Shown here: piece by piece, positions 51,921-62,454 of the stretch
How the letters are laid out: each line of letters begins with the position of its first letter
How positions within the stretch are numbered: position 1 is the stretch's first letter
From: Isoetes taiwanensis
Lineage: Eukaryota > Streptophyta > Lycopodiopsida > Isoetales > Isoetaceae
Assembly (NCBI GenBank): GCA_021234155.1
Contig: JAJEKV010000006.1
Span: 22,464,773 to 22,528,772 of the forward strand
Length of the DNA: 64,000 nt
Reading direction: 5' to 3'
Program-made: the position numbers and the translations under genes
The notes under the pieces: generated by a model
Told to the model about the DNA's origin: nothing
The model's database searches: none
The model's input: only the letters and a program-made list of their open reading frames with translations

Positions 51921-51944
51921 CGCGGCGGCCTTGCGGCCGCCGCG
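51921..51944. repeat. GC-only 10-bp-stem hairpin
   Basis: CGCGGCGGCC-TTGC-GGCCGCCGCG is a perfect palindrome around a 4-nt centre in AT-rich surroundings. Flanking AGAAAT/ATTTCT extends the pairing imperfectly. Confidence 0.9.
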
Positions 51945-52268
51945 AACATTTCTCTTTTCCAACCCGCTGCAAAAGAAATTTTGTGCTAAGTCGAATAGAT
52001 CTCAATTCTGGACATCCTTGAGATGCGAAAAAACTTGCGGGAGTTGAACCTTGGGATTCGTCTGCAAATCTTTAGCCAAAAAGGTTTGATACTAAGTTTG
52101 TAAATAGAAAATTCTTTGATAACTAGGTTGTGCCCATTGTTGATGGGTTTGGGTTTGCTAGATTTATGGGGTTAGCTATCTGGACTGCTTGCTAGCGGAC
52201 TTCCTCGGCCCAAATGGATCGGATCTCAGGAAGAGGTAGGGGTAATTCCTACTTGATCCTAGAGTTCC

Positions 52269-52338
52269 TTAGACCTATGAGAACATCTTATCTCACACCT
52301 ATGAGAACATCTTATCCTATGAGAACATCTTATCTCAT
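52269..52338. repeat. Three-copy ~24-bp tandem repeat
   Basis: CCTATGAGAACATCTTATC is repeated three times with 5 and then 0 extra bases between copies. Confidence 0.85.
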
Positions 52339-52677
52339 ATGAGGCATTGCTTGTACTAACTTCATGCATCTAAATGCATTTTTATTCTTGCACTAGGTAA
52401 ATCATATTCCTTTGAATTTAGTGAGCCAATAAGGGCATTGTGATTTTGTACTATTTATATTTGACATTGTTTAATATATTTAGTTTGATTTTTTCTATTT
52501 ATACATGGTTCTTACTCTAAGCTTCAAGTTGGTTAGGCCTACTTGCATGAAATTGCAACATCTTCTAGCAATACACAACCTTTTTCCTTCGATTGCCATG
52601 AGGGCATGTTGATTTCAAACAAATCATATCATACGCATGGCAAAACTTTACCTAAAAGAGCACCTTAAATCCATCTC

Positions 52678-52769
52678 ATTTCTAGTCAAGATTCACAAGT
52701 TCTACGCACAAACATTTACAACCATTTCTAGTCAAGATTCACAAGTTCTACGCACAAACATTTACAACC
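52678..52769. repeat. Two-copy 46-bp tandem repeat
   Basis: Two exact units starting ATTTCTAGTCAAGATTCACA at 52678 and 52724, with a degenerate third unit near 52806-52826. Confidence 0.85.
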
Positions 52770-53299
52770 ATTGTAGATTAGATCAAGTTCATCTAAATCA
52801 CAATCATAGTCAAAATTCACAAGTTCGGCTCATCTTAGTTGTTTTTTCAAACACTTGCTTAACCCCGTCTACATTATTCTATTGGCATTGCAAAAATCTC
52901 CCATCCATACGTTGTGTGAAGGGCGCTTTCTTATTTCATCAGTAATAACATTTTTGTGGCCAATCAAATAACATTTTTAAGACCAGGCATTTTGATATTT
53001 TTCCGAAAAAAAGGAAATGTTTTAAAATACTACTTAATGATGGGCTATAAAAGGCAAATGGGAAATACATTTCCATCCGCTAATCCTAAACACTAGGAAG
53101 AATTATACAAAACCATTTCGAACGCGAAAAACTACATCAATTTAAATCTAAATAAGAGCTTTAAGACCAACGCCATCTTGTTTGAACGGGGACAAAATGT
53201 ACATGAATGATCACAAAGGATTAGAAGGTGGAATTAAATCTGAAGAGTTGACACTCTTCCAATTTTTTACCAAAGAGAGCTCCAGAAAGAGTAGCATGC

Positions 53300-54870
53300 A
53301 CACGCGCAAACAAAGTGCTAGTGGGATGAACAGTGGATAATGAGCACTTTGCTCTCATATTGGGGGTCAAGCTAGTACTTATGGCACCAAAGATGCGGGA
53401 TCAAGGCCTTGCATCTTCCTAAAAGTGGAGCTATTTAGCGCCGGATCATTAGAAGACTGAATAGTTGCACTATTGTCAAAATCGGTCCCATGTTTTCATG
53501 CCAAGGTCACTTCCCTTTTTGTTCCCGCAATGAACACATTGCTCTCGAGATGCAGACCTTGCCCCCTTGCTCCAATTGCATAATCTGCAACCAATTGGAT
53601 GTTCTAGGATTATTAGTCAACTTTATCAACTTGCATATATAGCTAACAAATGGGCACGACAGACACTATTCTAATGTATGCCTAACCAAATCTACGGAGG
53701 TTGAGCATATGCCCGTTCTCAAGTCCAAATCGGGTTACCGTGAAGTTGTCTTGAACCTCATCGTATATGAATTTCCAATGTAAAAGCCAACAAAGTTGGA
53801 AAAATGAAACATGCCTGAAATCTGGCCTATGGATCAAATACATCTTTAACGTAATTTATCCGGGAACATTTGCAAATACAAATCTCAAGGTGGTCGATAA
53901 CCTCATTAAGCGTATATAGGACTTTAAATGCACCATATTGTTTATTCATGCAACAAAAATCTTTATTGCTTACGTAGAAGAGATACCGCCTCCGAACCTA
54001 TAGGCCACCGACAGGTACGTAGAGCCAATTCAACTCCTTTTCAATATGGTCCGGGAGCTCCAAAGGTCAAGAGCCGGACGAACCAACTTGTTGATGAATG
54101 TGAATATTGGTAATTTGGCGCATTATACAGACACCTAAAATGAAGGACATTTATAAAAATCTTAAGTACTATGCATCCGGAAATGAATAGAAAGTAAAAG
54201 ATAAGATTTAATCTATACTATGCCCTCGGTGTATCTTTACTCTAAACTATGCCCTCGATATTTGTCAAAGACCGCCAAATAGAACTCGAAGTTCTCTCTC
54301 TGATATTTGAGATAAGTTCCTCTCCGTGATGTATATACATAGGCAAGCAATGTTAGCTCTAAAGTTGGCCCTCTTTCGTGTGACAATAATCGCCAAGCTT
54401 ACCACCTAAAGGCTTTACATGCGTGGCTCTAAGACTTTGCCAAAGATCTACCAAAGATTACTTGCATTGTGCTGCAGCTACCAATGTCCTGAAGAAACTC
54501 TTTAAACATAATTCATATAAACGTTTTGGTTAGGAATAAGAGAATCATACCGATATGTATCCTTCCCAAAGTCCCGATATGAAACAAATGTGAATCGGGC
54601 ATGTTACATATGGAAACAAAAAGCAAAAGGTGAAAACTGAAACCCTGATGTCCGTGAGAGGAGATGGGACTTGAGAAACTCAACTAAGTAGCCCCATCCC
54701 GCATTCCCAAGATGTGGAGCTTGATTATGCAATCTTGATGCCGGACCGATTATGTTGCCATGGTTTTTAAGGCGTGCCCAAAAAAAAATAGCCGGCCAGA
54801 GGGAGTGAGGAAAAGGGGCACCATCACCACCAAACTTCGGCGGTTTGGCGACCCTAGGAATCATAGTGGC
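53300..54870 (-). other. Possible very old coding remnant (minus strand)
   Basis: The minus strand contains scattered protein-like runs, such as FIYDEVQDNFTVTRFGLENGHMLNLRRFG (about 53775-53690) and an 86-codon frame at 54864-54604. Many stops separate them, and GC content is slightly above the flanks. This could be a decayed transposon ORF; I cannot name a family. Confidence 0.2.
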
Positions 54871-55300
54871 TATCCAATAGGCTGCGGTTGACGGATAGCT
54901 AAAGGCGCGTCTCGCTTATCGACACTAGAGAATTTTTGCGCTTTTTGTTCTCTCCCTATTTTTTTTTCCTTCCTGAAAAACGTGGCCTCTTTAGAGGCGT
55001 GCATCACCTGGAATATCTTAGGAAAGGAATCCCCTTAATGTTTATATATGTTAAGATAGTAGTGTTGATGCAATTCGGATGCAATCTCCCAAGCTCTTGC
55101 CTCTAACGTGCTCCTTTGTCTTCACGCTCTGCAAAAGCTCTTGCAAATTCCTCCTCAAAGGAGGCAAAAACCTTGCTTTTATGCTCTCCAAGCATGCATG
55201 CATGCCAACCATGTGTACATACGTATATCCATATGTATGCTGGCCCATGAAGTGGCTAGGTCCATTAATGCTCAAGCACCTTGTTCGATTTCTTGAATAC

Positions 55301-55575
55301 GCTAATGGTGGTTTACATCAACAAGGCCTTATAGGTTAAGCGATCTACCAACACCTCTAAATTCTTGTATGATTCCACACACCTTTTTATTTCATATATT
55401 AAAATGCGATGGAACAATTGTCTGACAATGTTTGATTACTTGCATATGTTAATGGTGGTTACATCAACAAGACCTTACAGGTTAAGCAATCTACCAACTG
55501 AATTCCTGTGTGATTCCATACAGTTTATTATTCCACATATTAAAATGCTATAGAACAATTGTCTGACAAGAATTG
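55301..55575 (-). repeat. Two-copy ~147-bp tandem repeat
   Basis: Units starting near 55301 and 55449 share about 85 percent identity over roughly 125 bp. The inverse of this block is found at 48284-48390. Confidence 0.75.
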
Positions 55576-56642
55576 AAGTGATTAGTGCATGAAACATAGA
55601 CAATCTACCATGTGCCAAAGCATTGCAATACTTTCTATTTAGGTTACATGTAGGCCTACCAAAGAATCAATTGCATCAAACATCTAGGCAAGGCAGTTCA
55701 CCATGTGCCAAGTACTATAGAAGCATCGCAACTGTCTTTTAGCCAGCTTATATGCAGGTCTATGATTTCTCTATTGATTTTCTCCTAATTCTATAAAAAT
55801 GCGACCACTATGCTTGTTTAGGCTTGAAAAGACATCTGAGCACGGTTCTAACTCTAGTGTTTGTAGTATCTACTTTCATTTTGTTTCCTACAGGTATTAA
55901 CAAACTAAGAAACAATTATGCTACAAGAGGTCAAATTGAAAAGACCACTTGCATGAAACCTCTAGGCAAGGCATGTCATCATATGTAGGCCTGCCAGCTT
56001 CTAAGATGATTCTCTCCTCATTGTAGCCAGTAGAACTGGGAGATGATTCTCTCCTCATTGCAGCCGGTAGAACTGGGAAAGGCTTACAGAGCATAATTGT
56101 CTTTGGTTCTAACTTTAGTGCTTGTTGTATGTAACTTCATTGGTTCCACCATACTAATCTCCTATGTGATAAACCTCCAATGTTTGAGTTTGGTATTGGG
56201 GGAGGATAGATAAACAAGCTTTATTTATTAAACCCAATGATTATGTGCATCTTGACAGTGTACAGAGTTGTTCGTCTTCTTGAGGACAGCCCATCTCGGC
56301 ATGTTCAAGCGGTTTTCTACCTCTTTACGTTTCCGTGGATGCTTGGCATCGATTCAAGAATATTAATCAATTTCTACATCTGCATGCATGTGCAGAGGCC
56401 GCCCCTGCATCAAGCATCTCTAATTAGGTTTGTCTTTACCGTTCCATTTTATGTGTTTTTACTTCTGTTGTTAATTCTATGTCACAATATATTCGCCGGA
56501 TGCATTGTTTCTATTCAGTCGATATGCCATACTCCGACTTGTTCTTCCTGAAATGTGTTGCATCTTTTTCTTGTAATGAAACAACTGCATGGGATTATAA
56601 GGTTGTTCTTTTCTAGTTTGGAAAAGCAGGGCATTTCTTTTG

Positions 56643-56650
56643 TATATAAA
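56643..56650 (+). promoter_or_regulatory. Possible TATA box of the unknown gene
   Basis: TATATAAA lies 84 bp upstream of the ATG at 56727. The equivalent position in the inverted copy (38455-38465, minus strand) also has a TATATA element, and the surrounding 250 bp is conserved between copies. Confidence 0.45.
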
Positions 56651-56726
56651 CATCATATGGTACTAGTGTATTGGTATGGACCTGCTTTCTGCGTTTTGAG
56701 GCAATGTTGAAGCTTTTGGCTTCACC

Positions 56727-57428
56727 ATGGCTTCAAAGGAAAGAGTTAGCCCTGCTAGTAAGTTGTTCTCCAAAAAGGCTGGGGTTCTCCCCATTTTGCA
56801 TCATCGGGCACCCAAAACCAGTTCAAATCAGCTTGCTAAATTGAAAAATTATAAATGGGATTCCCGGCGGTTATCTCACTGCAGAAACAGTAGTGTGCTA
56901 GATGCTAGATGCTCTAGGGATTGTGAAGATGCTAGTAAATGTTCATGCCAGTCCTTTGGAGATGATATTAATGTGGAGAAACATACTTCCTACAAGAAGT
57001 TTTTAGGTTTTAAATCATGGTCCAAAATGTGCTATAAGTCTGAGTTATGTGCACACGGTCAGAAAGATCTCAGAGTGGACCACCAGATTGATCAATATTT
57101 TCCTCATGCATCAGTTTGTCCTGATCAGAAAGTGGTACCAGCTTTTCCTTGTGAACATTGCTTCGATGCGCCAAGACAGATGATCAGTATATGCAAGCAG
57201 CTTGGCATGCATTACTTGTTTCAGGTCGGGTCCAATGTTTCTTCCATAAAGTCATTCTTCAAGAGACCAAATTGTTCGCTTCTAAAATTTCATGTCCAGC
57301 ATACACAGCCGTTATCAACTTTGTCAAGTTGCTCTAGTACTGCTAGTGGTGTCCATAATGCAGTACAAGAAGCAATAGACCACTTAATAAACAGTCCCGC
57401 TCTTGAAAGATTACTGATGAGTAAGTAG
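56727..57428 (+). CDS. Unknown protein; possible MAKR/BKI1-like
   Basis: The open frame codes 233 residues. It starts MASKERVSPASKLFSKKAG, has a Ser/Lys-rich N-terminal third, a Cys-rich middle (CSRDCEDASKCSCQSF; ELCAHGQKD; FPCEHCFDAPRQMISICKQLGM), then SSIKSFFKRPNCSLLKFH, and near the end AVQEAIDHLINSPALERLL. No signal peptide or membrane span is visible. The inverted partner at 37.7-38.4 kb ends AIDHCKRS, which resembles the receptor-binding tail of plant MAKR/BKI1 kinase regulators. In this copy HCK is changed to HLI by a small insertion and substitutions, so that function may be lost. A GTAAGT donor at 57421, eight bases before the stop, and conserved DNA from about 57516 suggest a further exon. 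An upstream ATG at 56704 is out of frame. Identity remains uncertain. Confidence 0.55.
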   Translation: MASKERVSPASKLFSKKAGVLPILHHRAPKTSSNQLAKLKNYKWDSRRLSHCRNSSVLDARCSRDCEDASKCSCQSFGDDINVEKHTSYKKFLGFKSWSKMCYKSELCAHGQKDLRVDHQIDQYFPHASVCPDQKVVPAFPCEHCFDAPRQMISICKQLGMHYLFQVGSNVSSIKSFFKRPNCSLLKFHVQHTQPLSTLSSCSSTASGVHNAVQEAIDHLINSPALERLLMSK

Positions 57429-57573
57429 TACTATGAAATTAGTACTGCCAATATGAGTTTTAGTCCTGTTGAATTTATCATTTTTTTTTAATTTCATGCG
57501 TTAAATTTCCTGATATTAGATGTAAAGAGGACGTCATGATAATTTAACGTTTGCTACTAAAGAGCTTCCCTTG

Positions 57574-57768
57574 AGCTGCAAAGTTTTTTCTACTCAATTC
57601 GATGCTGCCAGAAGCATAGATGATGGCGTGCAATGCAACTTCACATTTGGATCTTCTTCAACATTATCGGTGGACGAGCTGCAAAGTTTTTCTCAATTCC
57701 GATGAAGCATAGATGATGGCGTGCAAGTAACTTCATTTTGGATCTTCTTAAAAAACATTATCAGTGGA
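57574..57768 (+). repeat. Two-copy ~101-bp tandem duplication after the gene
   Basis: The block GAGCTGCAAAGTTTTT to GGATCTTCTT...ATTATC(A/G)GTGGA is present twice. Single-copy similarity exists downstream of the inverted gene copy (about 37500-37610, minus), so the doubling happened after the two gene copies separated. The block may be a second exon. Confidence 0.7.
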
Positions 57769-58399
57769 CTTGTATATGGATAAAAAGTAACAAAGGGTCA
57801 CATAACACTAAGCGAGGAATCTAATAAAGGAATAATATTGTTCCAGAATTTATGCATTTGCTTAAGGATTGCAATTTGATGTGACCTCAGGTGCTTCAAC
57901 TTATATGCTCTTAAATTTTTTACACTAAGTTTGTTTGCCAACAAGATATGCTAGGTTCCCTTGCAGTCTCTTTTTGTTTTCATAACAAACATGCTTTTTT
58001 GTTATGAAGCCCTTGTTCATAAGGAATTCAAAATAGGGTCAAATTCAGATTTGAGAAACATGATTGCCCTTACACGTGATTGACGTGCAATCCTTCTTGC
58101 ACCACCTCAGCATGGGCATGAGCCCCAGATTACTGTTTCTAGCTCGTGAGATCTTGTTCAGGTGGCAGCAGCGACAAAGCAACACATCACGTCGGCAGCA
58201 GCAACAGCTCAGGAGCAACAGATCGGCCTCAAGCATAGATTCGCCAGCTTTATAGCACCCCGTAGATTCGGCAGGAGTCTTCTTCCCGGCCAAGTTCGTT
58301 TTTCCACCCTAAGACAGTTCAGTTTGGCGCCTCTGCCAGAGTTAGGCTTTGCATAACGGCTTTTGATGTGTATAGCCCAGCTGATCCGTCTGCCTCAAT

Positions 58400-61300
58400 G
58401 ACCTTTTCCTTGCCCTTGGCCTCAACATTTAGCTGTGGGTTTTAATCTCAGCCGTTGATCTCTGGATGTTATGTGTCAGTAACTGATTTTAACAACTTCG
58501 TATCTCATCTAAAACAACATTTGGGCGCCAGTTCGAGCGTGAAGGATTTCGTGGGGGGGATGGCCCCAAGAAGAAGGGCAGTGCTCCATCGAATATGATG
58601 GAGACTGCTTGGCTTATATCCTTGGTTAAAGGTTTCAGCGAAGTGTGTCATTGAGGCGGAGTCGGCATCTCCTTGGTCAAGGAGTTGAAATCAGAATCTC
58701 CTCTTTAAGATCAGAATTGGGTGAAGTTCGGGGCACTCTCAATGAGATCTTGGCTGGCTCTTGATTGGTCTGCGAAAATCAGCAGTTACAAACCAGTTAA
58801 GGCTAAAGGAAAGCAAGCTAACGCTCTGTGGTAGCAAAACTACCAAAAGAAACGAGATGAAACTCCACCATCTTGAGATTCCTCTGAGAACAAAGGGATC
58901 AAGAAACAAGAGCAAAAACTTGAAAATGTCGGGCCTTCATGAGAGTGAAGGAGAAGATATTATCGTCTGATGCAGATTTTTCTCGGACTATGCATCTCGT
59001 AGTCAAACTATGTTTTATTAAGAAGGCGGGAAAGCAGGGAACCTATAAATCCCATTTTAGTAAAATTTCACACAAAGGATGCAGAGCGAAATTGCTCCAT
59101 AGCAGAGGGCGCTCTAAAAGGTGAAGATATGGTTAGATGGTTTGACTCCCAACGAGTTGGATGTCGGAAAAAGCAGAATTTGGATATCGAGGAAAAGCGA
59201 GAATGGAAAAAGTAAAGGCTAGAAGCGGGATGGGTAGCATATTACCTAGATCGAGGGGAGGCAAAAGCGGTTATCACGAATAAAAACATAAATAGGAAGT
59301 GAGGGGCTTTGAGAATAAGTCTGTGGAATGCATGGGTGACTCAAGCTAAGATGGATGCTCTTAGGTGAAGTCTGGGAGAGACAAGATTTGTTACTCGTAG
59401 GCCTGACTCACAATTCCGCCTTCCACAGTGGGGTTTTAAATTAATGGGCCAAGTGTGGAATGAGAAATGCTTGGGTGCAGGGGGCGTGGTTTGGAGGGTT
59501 AAGGGTCTATCAAAGAGTGACTCAATGCATGATATCCATGTCATGTGAAGCAAGATAGCAATAATCAATTTTATTTGGTTAGAATAAACAGAAAGCAAGC
59601 GTGAGTTCTTGATAGCGACTTGCTATTGCTCGAGAAAACTCAAAAGATCTACAATAAACATGACATGGACAAGGAGAATCCATTTGATAATTTGTGTTCG
59701 AGGATATTCTTGAATATCTCATCATCCTTATAGAGTTCAATGGCGTACGGCTGACCGACAAGCTAAGGTCTTTGTAAACTTGGCAAATCCAAATCTGGAT
59801 GAAATAGAAGATATAAGCGTATACGGAGAAAATGGTACGTCTGATCGTGAATACCATGACGACTACTAGAATTATGCCGATATGTGTGACTCAAGATCTT
59901 CTAAATGGTGGAACCATTTACGCTTCAGAGCTCTACATACCACAATCATCTTGGAGCCAAGCACCGCAGACTATTGTTTCCGTGAAACAAGGACAATCTT
60001 TGATTTCTATGTAGGAAAAGCTCCTGAGTCGATCATACTCCACTACATGCAACGGCTTAACATAAAGGCAAAGCATGCGATGCGAAGCCACCTTTTCCTC
60101 AAAACTCCAGTGAGTTATAGCTTAGCCACCGCACCAATAAATTGGTAGAGAGCATGGCAAGGCGCTTCTTGGTCGAGCATCTCAAGATGGCGAAAAATTC
60201 GACCAAATCATAGCCAAGCAAGAATATTTGGGTTGTCAAAAAAAGCATATGCAGAAATGAGACCTTGCAATTCATGGTGGGACTCACAGGAATGCCGGGA
60301 GGCGAGGCAATCTGCCTGTCGCGCCCAGCCAGTAAGCCAACTGGTACAGAAAAGGCGTCCCAGTGACAAAGCGTGCCTGCTTTTGTAGAAAAAACAAATG
60401 GATTTGTCGATCAATTTAAAAGCATCCCAAAACCTTTTTGGGACCTTTCTGACTCAAAAGGACCAGCCTATTTTAAGCATGGCTTAACTATCTAGAGTGA
60501 AAGCCCTTTACGAGCAGGGAGGCGCGGATGGCATGCCAAAATTAGCCCTGCCCCGAAAATATCTTCTACGAAGCAGAGGTCCAAAAAATTGTGCTCGAAT
60601 CTCATCAAACAATAAGGCTCGTGATGCGGATGGGTACGTCGCGTGGAACTCCTCAAATGGGAGGGGACAATCTTGTATCAACAGCAGCGGATATGTAAAC
60701 AAAAGTTTGATGCAAAGTTACCACCTGTTGGAGATCTATGCATCACAATTCACAAAGGGAGGTGATAAAAAAGGCGACCCGGTAACCACAAGTAACCACA
60801 GAGCAATTCCTGATTGGCGGTGTGTTAGCCAAGTTTTAAGGCGAGTCTATTGGAGAAAATTAAGTTCTTGGGCGAAACAGGCGCGGTGCGCTCAAGCTGT
60901 CAAGCCCGGGGTTTTAAAGCGAAGTCACAACACCTTGGACCATGTACTAACTCCTCAAACCCAGCGGTAAAAGGCCAAGGCACCTAATGCATCATTATTT
61001 GTAGCATTCTCGATTTCACAAAGCGTTACGACACCATACCACGCAAAACTTAGTGAAAGGATGTGTCAAATAGATTGTTCCTCACAATCTCATGGCAGCG
61101 GTCTCCATGACTATCACGAAGTTACGATCAAAGTTTCATGGGATCTTGAAGCAAACATAAAGAGCACCATCGAAAGTCGCCAAAAGGCTGCCGCTATCTC
61201 CAACAGCAATTCGGAATTTTCATAGAGCGAACTAGATGGTGAATCTGAACTAGATCTCTTGCAGGCACAAAAATAAGAGTACGTATGTGATCAATTGCTT

Positions 61301-62454
61301 CTTTGTCACGAGATGATGTGAAATTGCATTGGCAAGCCGCAAGAAAGTTTACAAGGATACTTGTACAATTTGGAAACGTGCAGAATAGAGGCATGAATGT
61401 AAGTTATCAAATCAAAATCATGGTTTTGGCACAAGGGTGAACACAATTCAAATATAGAGGACAAATAATGGCTATTGGCTACAAGTACCTAGGATAGATA
61501 TAGCTTCCCTAACTAAATTTTGGAAAAAGCTATTGTAGAAAAGAAAGGAAGCAGCGGTGGAAGCGACTTTGTATAGTATGCTCTCGAAATCACGATGAAG
61601 CATCACTTCTTGGATAAGGTGAAAGTTTTGTTCAAGACAGTAGATTCAAAGCGGTCTTATTGTATGAGTACCTATATTGGGGCAGGATATTTCCTAGAAC
61701 TATGGAATCATTGGAAGCAGTAATTCAAAGATATTCGTGAAAGAGGAGCTTATTGTCGATCGCAAATCCCTTATGCCATCATGTTAGCGGTAGAATTACA
61801 TGAACTTGAAGGTTTATACCAATCCATCCAATTTTACAACGAGTCATGGCACGAATCTGGTAGTATATCACCTTTGCGCTGTGTTGGCATCGGATCATGG
61901 CGAAGGCGTGCAATGGAGCTGTCGTGGGGTGTAACCAGCTCAAATTAGCCGGATAAAGATGAAACCTGGTTTCTTTGGAAAAACTAGCAATAAGAAAGTT
62001 GTAAATTTGAACCGGAAAGAGGATGCTGCAATACCGGGCGATGTCAACCATTTGGATATATGCATGCCAGATTGTTGGCGCCAATACCTAAAGGGTTTGA
62101 ACAATTGATTACGAGATACCGAACAAGTTCTCCTGGTGGCAATAGAAAGCAGGAGATGGCGAGAACACCAATAGAAGATAGACTATGCAAGGTAGCTGCA
62201 GTGCAGAAGTTGAGGGCCGAACACATGTTCTTACAATGCCGCAGGATATGCACATATAAGGAACAATTTGATATTCATGTAGCGGATCTATATTCATTGT
62301 AGGTTTTGTGCGGCACATAGGACCTTTCATAAGGGCCGGTGGATGCACAGGAGTCTTTTTTACTTAAATTGTAAACAAGATGTTCATATGCTCCATGGCC
62401 TTGAGGCCCAAGCGAGCGATAGATATAAATTAAATTAAATTAAATTAAATTATA
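58400..62454 (+). mobile_element. Highly decayed LINE copy 3
   Basis: Forward-strand pieces in changing frames follow LINE order. Near 59310-59520 are endonuclease-like remnants (SLWNAWVTQAKMDAL, then FRLPQWGFKLMGQVWNEKCLGAGG). Near 60240-60330 comes a WWDSQECREARQSACRAQ linker, and near 60497-60950 an RT lead-in with KARDADGYVAWN. At 62050-62260 a C-terminal block reads GFEQLITRYRTSSPGG and PIEDRLCK, where copy 1 has PLEDRVCRAC. The 3' end GCTCCATGGCCTTGAGGCCC plus (TTAAA)n at 62425-62452 is the same type as at 9021-9074. Both knuckle cysteines after DRLCK are lost. No intact frame remains. The 5' limit is approximate. Confidence 0.7.

Noticed and set aside
60497-60970. 157-codon ORF as a host gene
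   Set aside because: It lies where the RT lead-in of a decayed LINE should be and contains KARDADGYVAWN, so it is LINE-derived.
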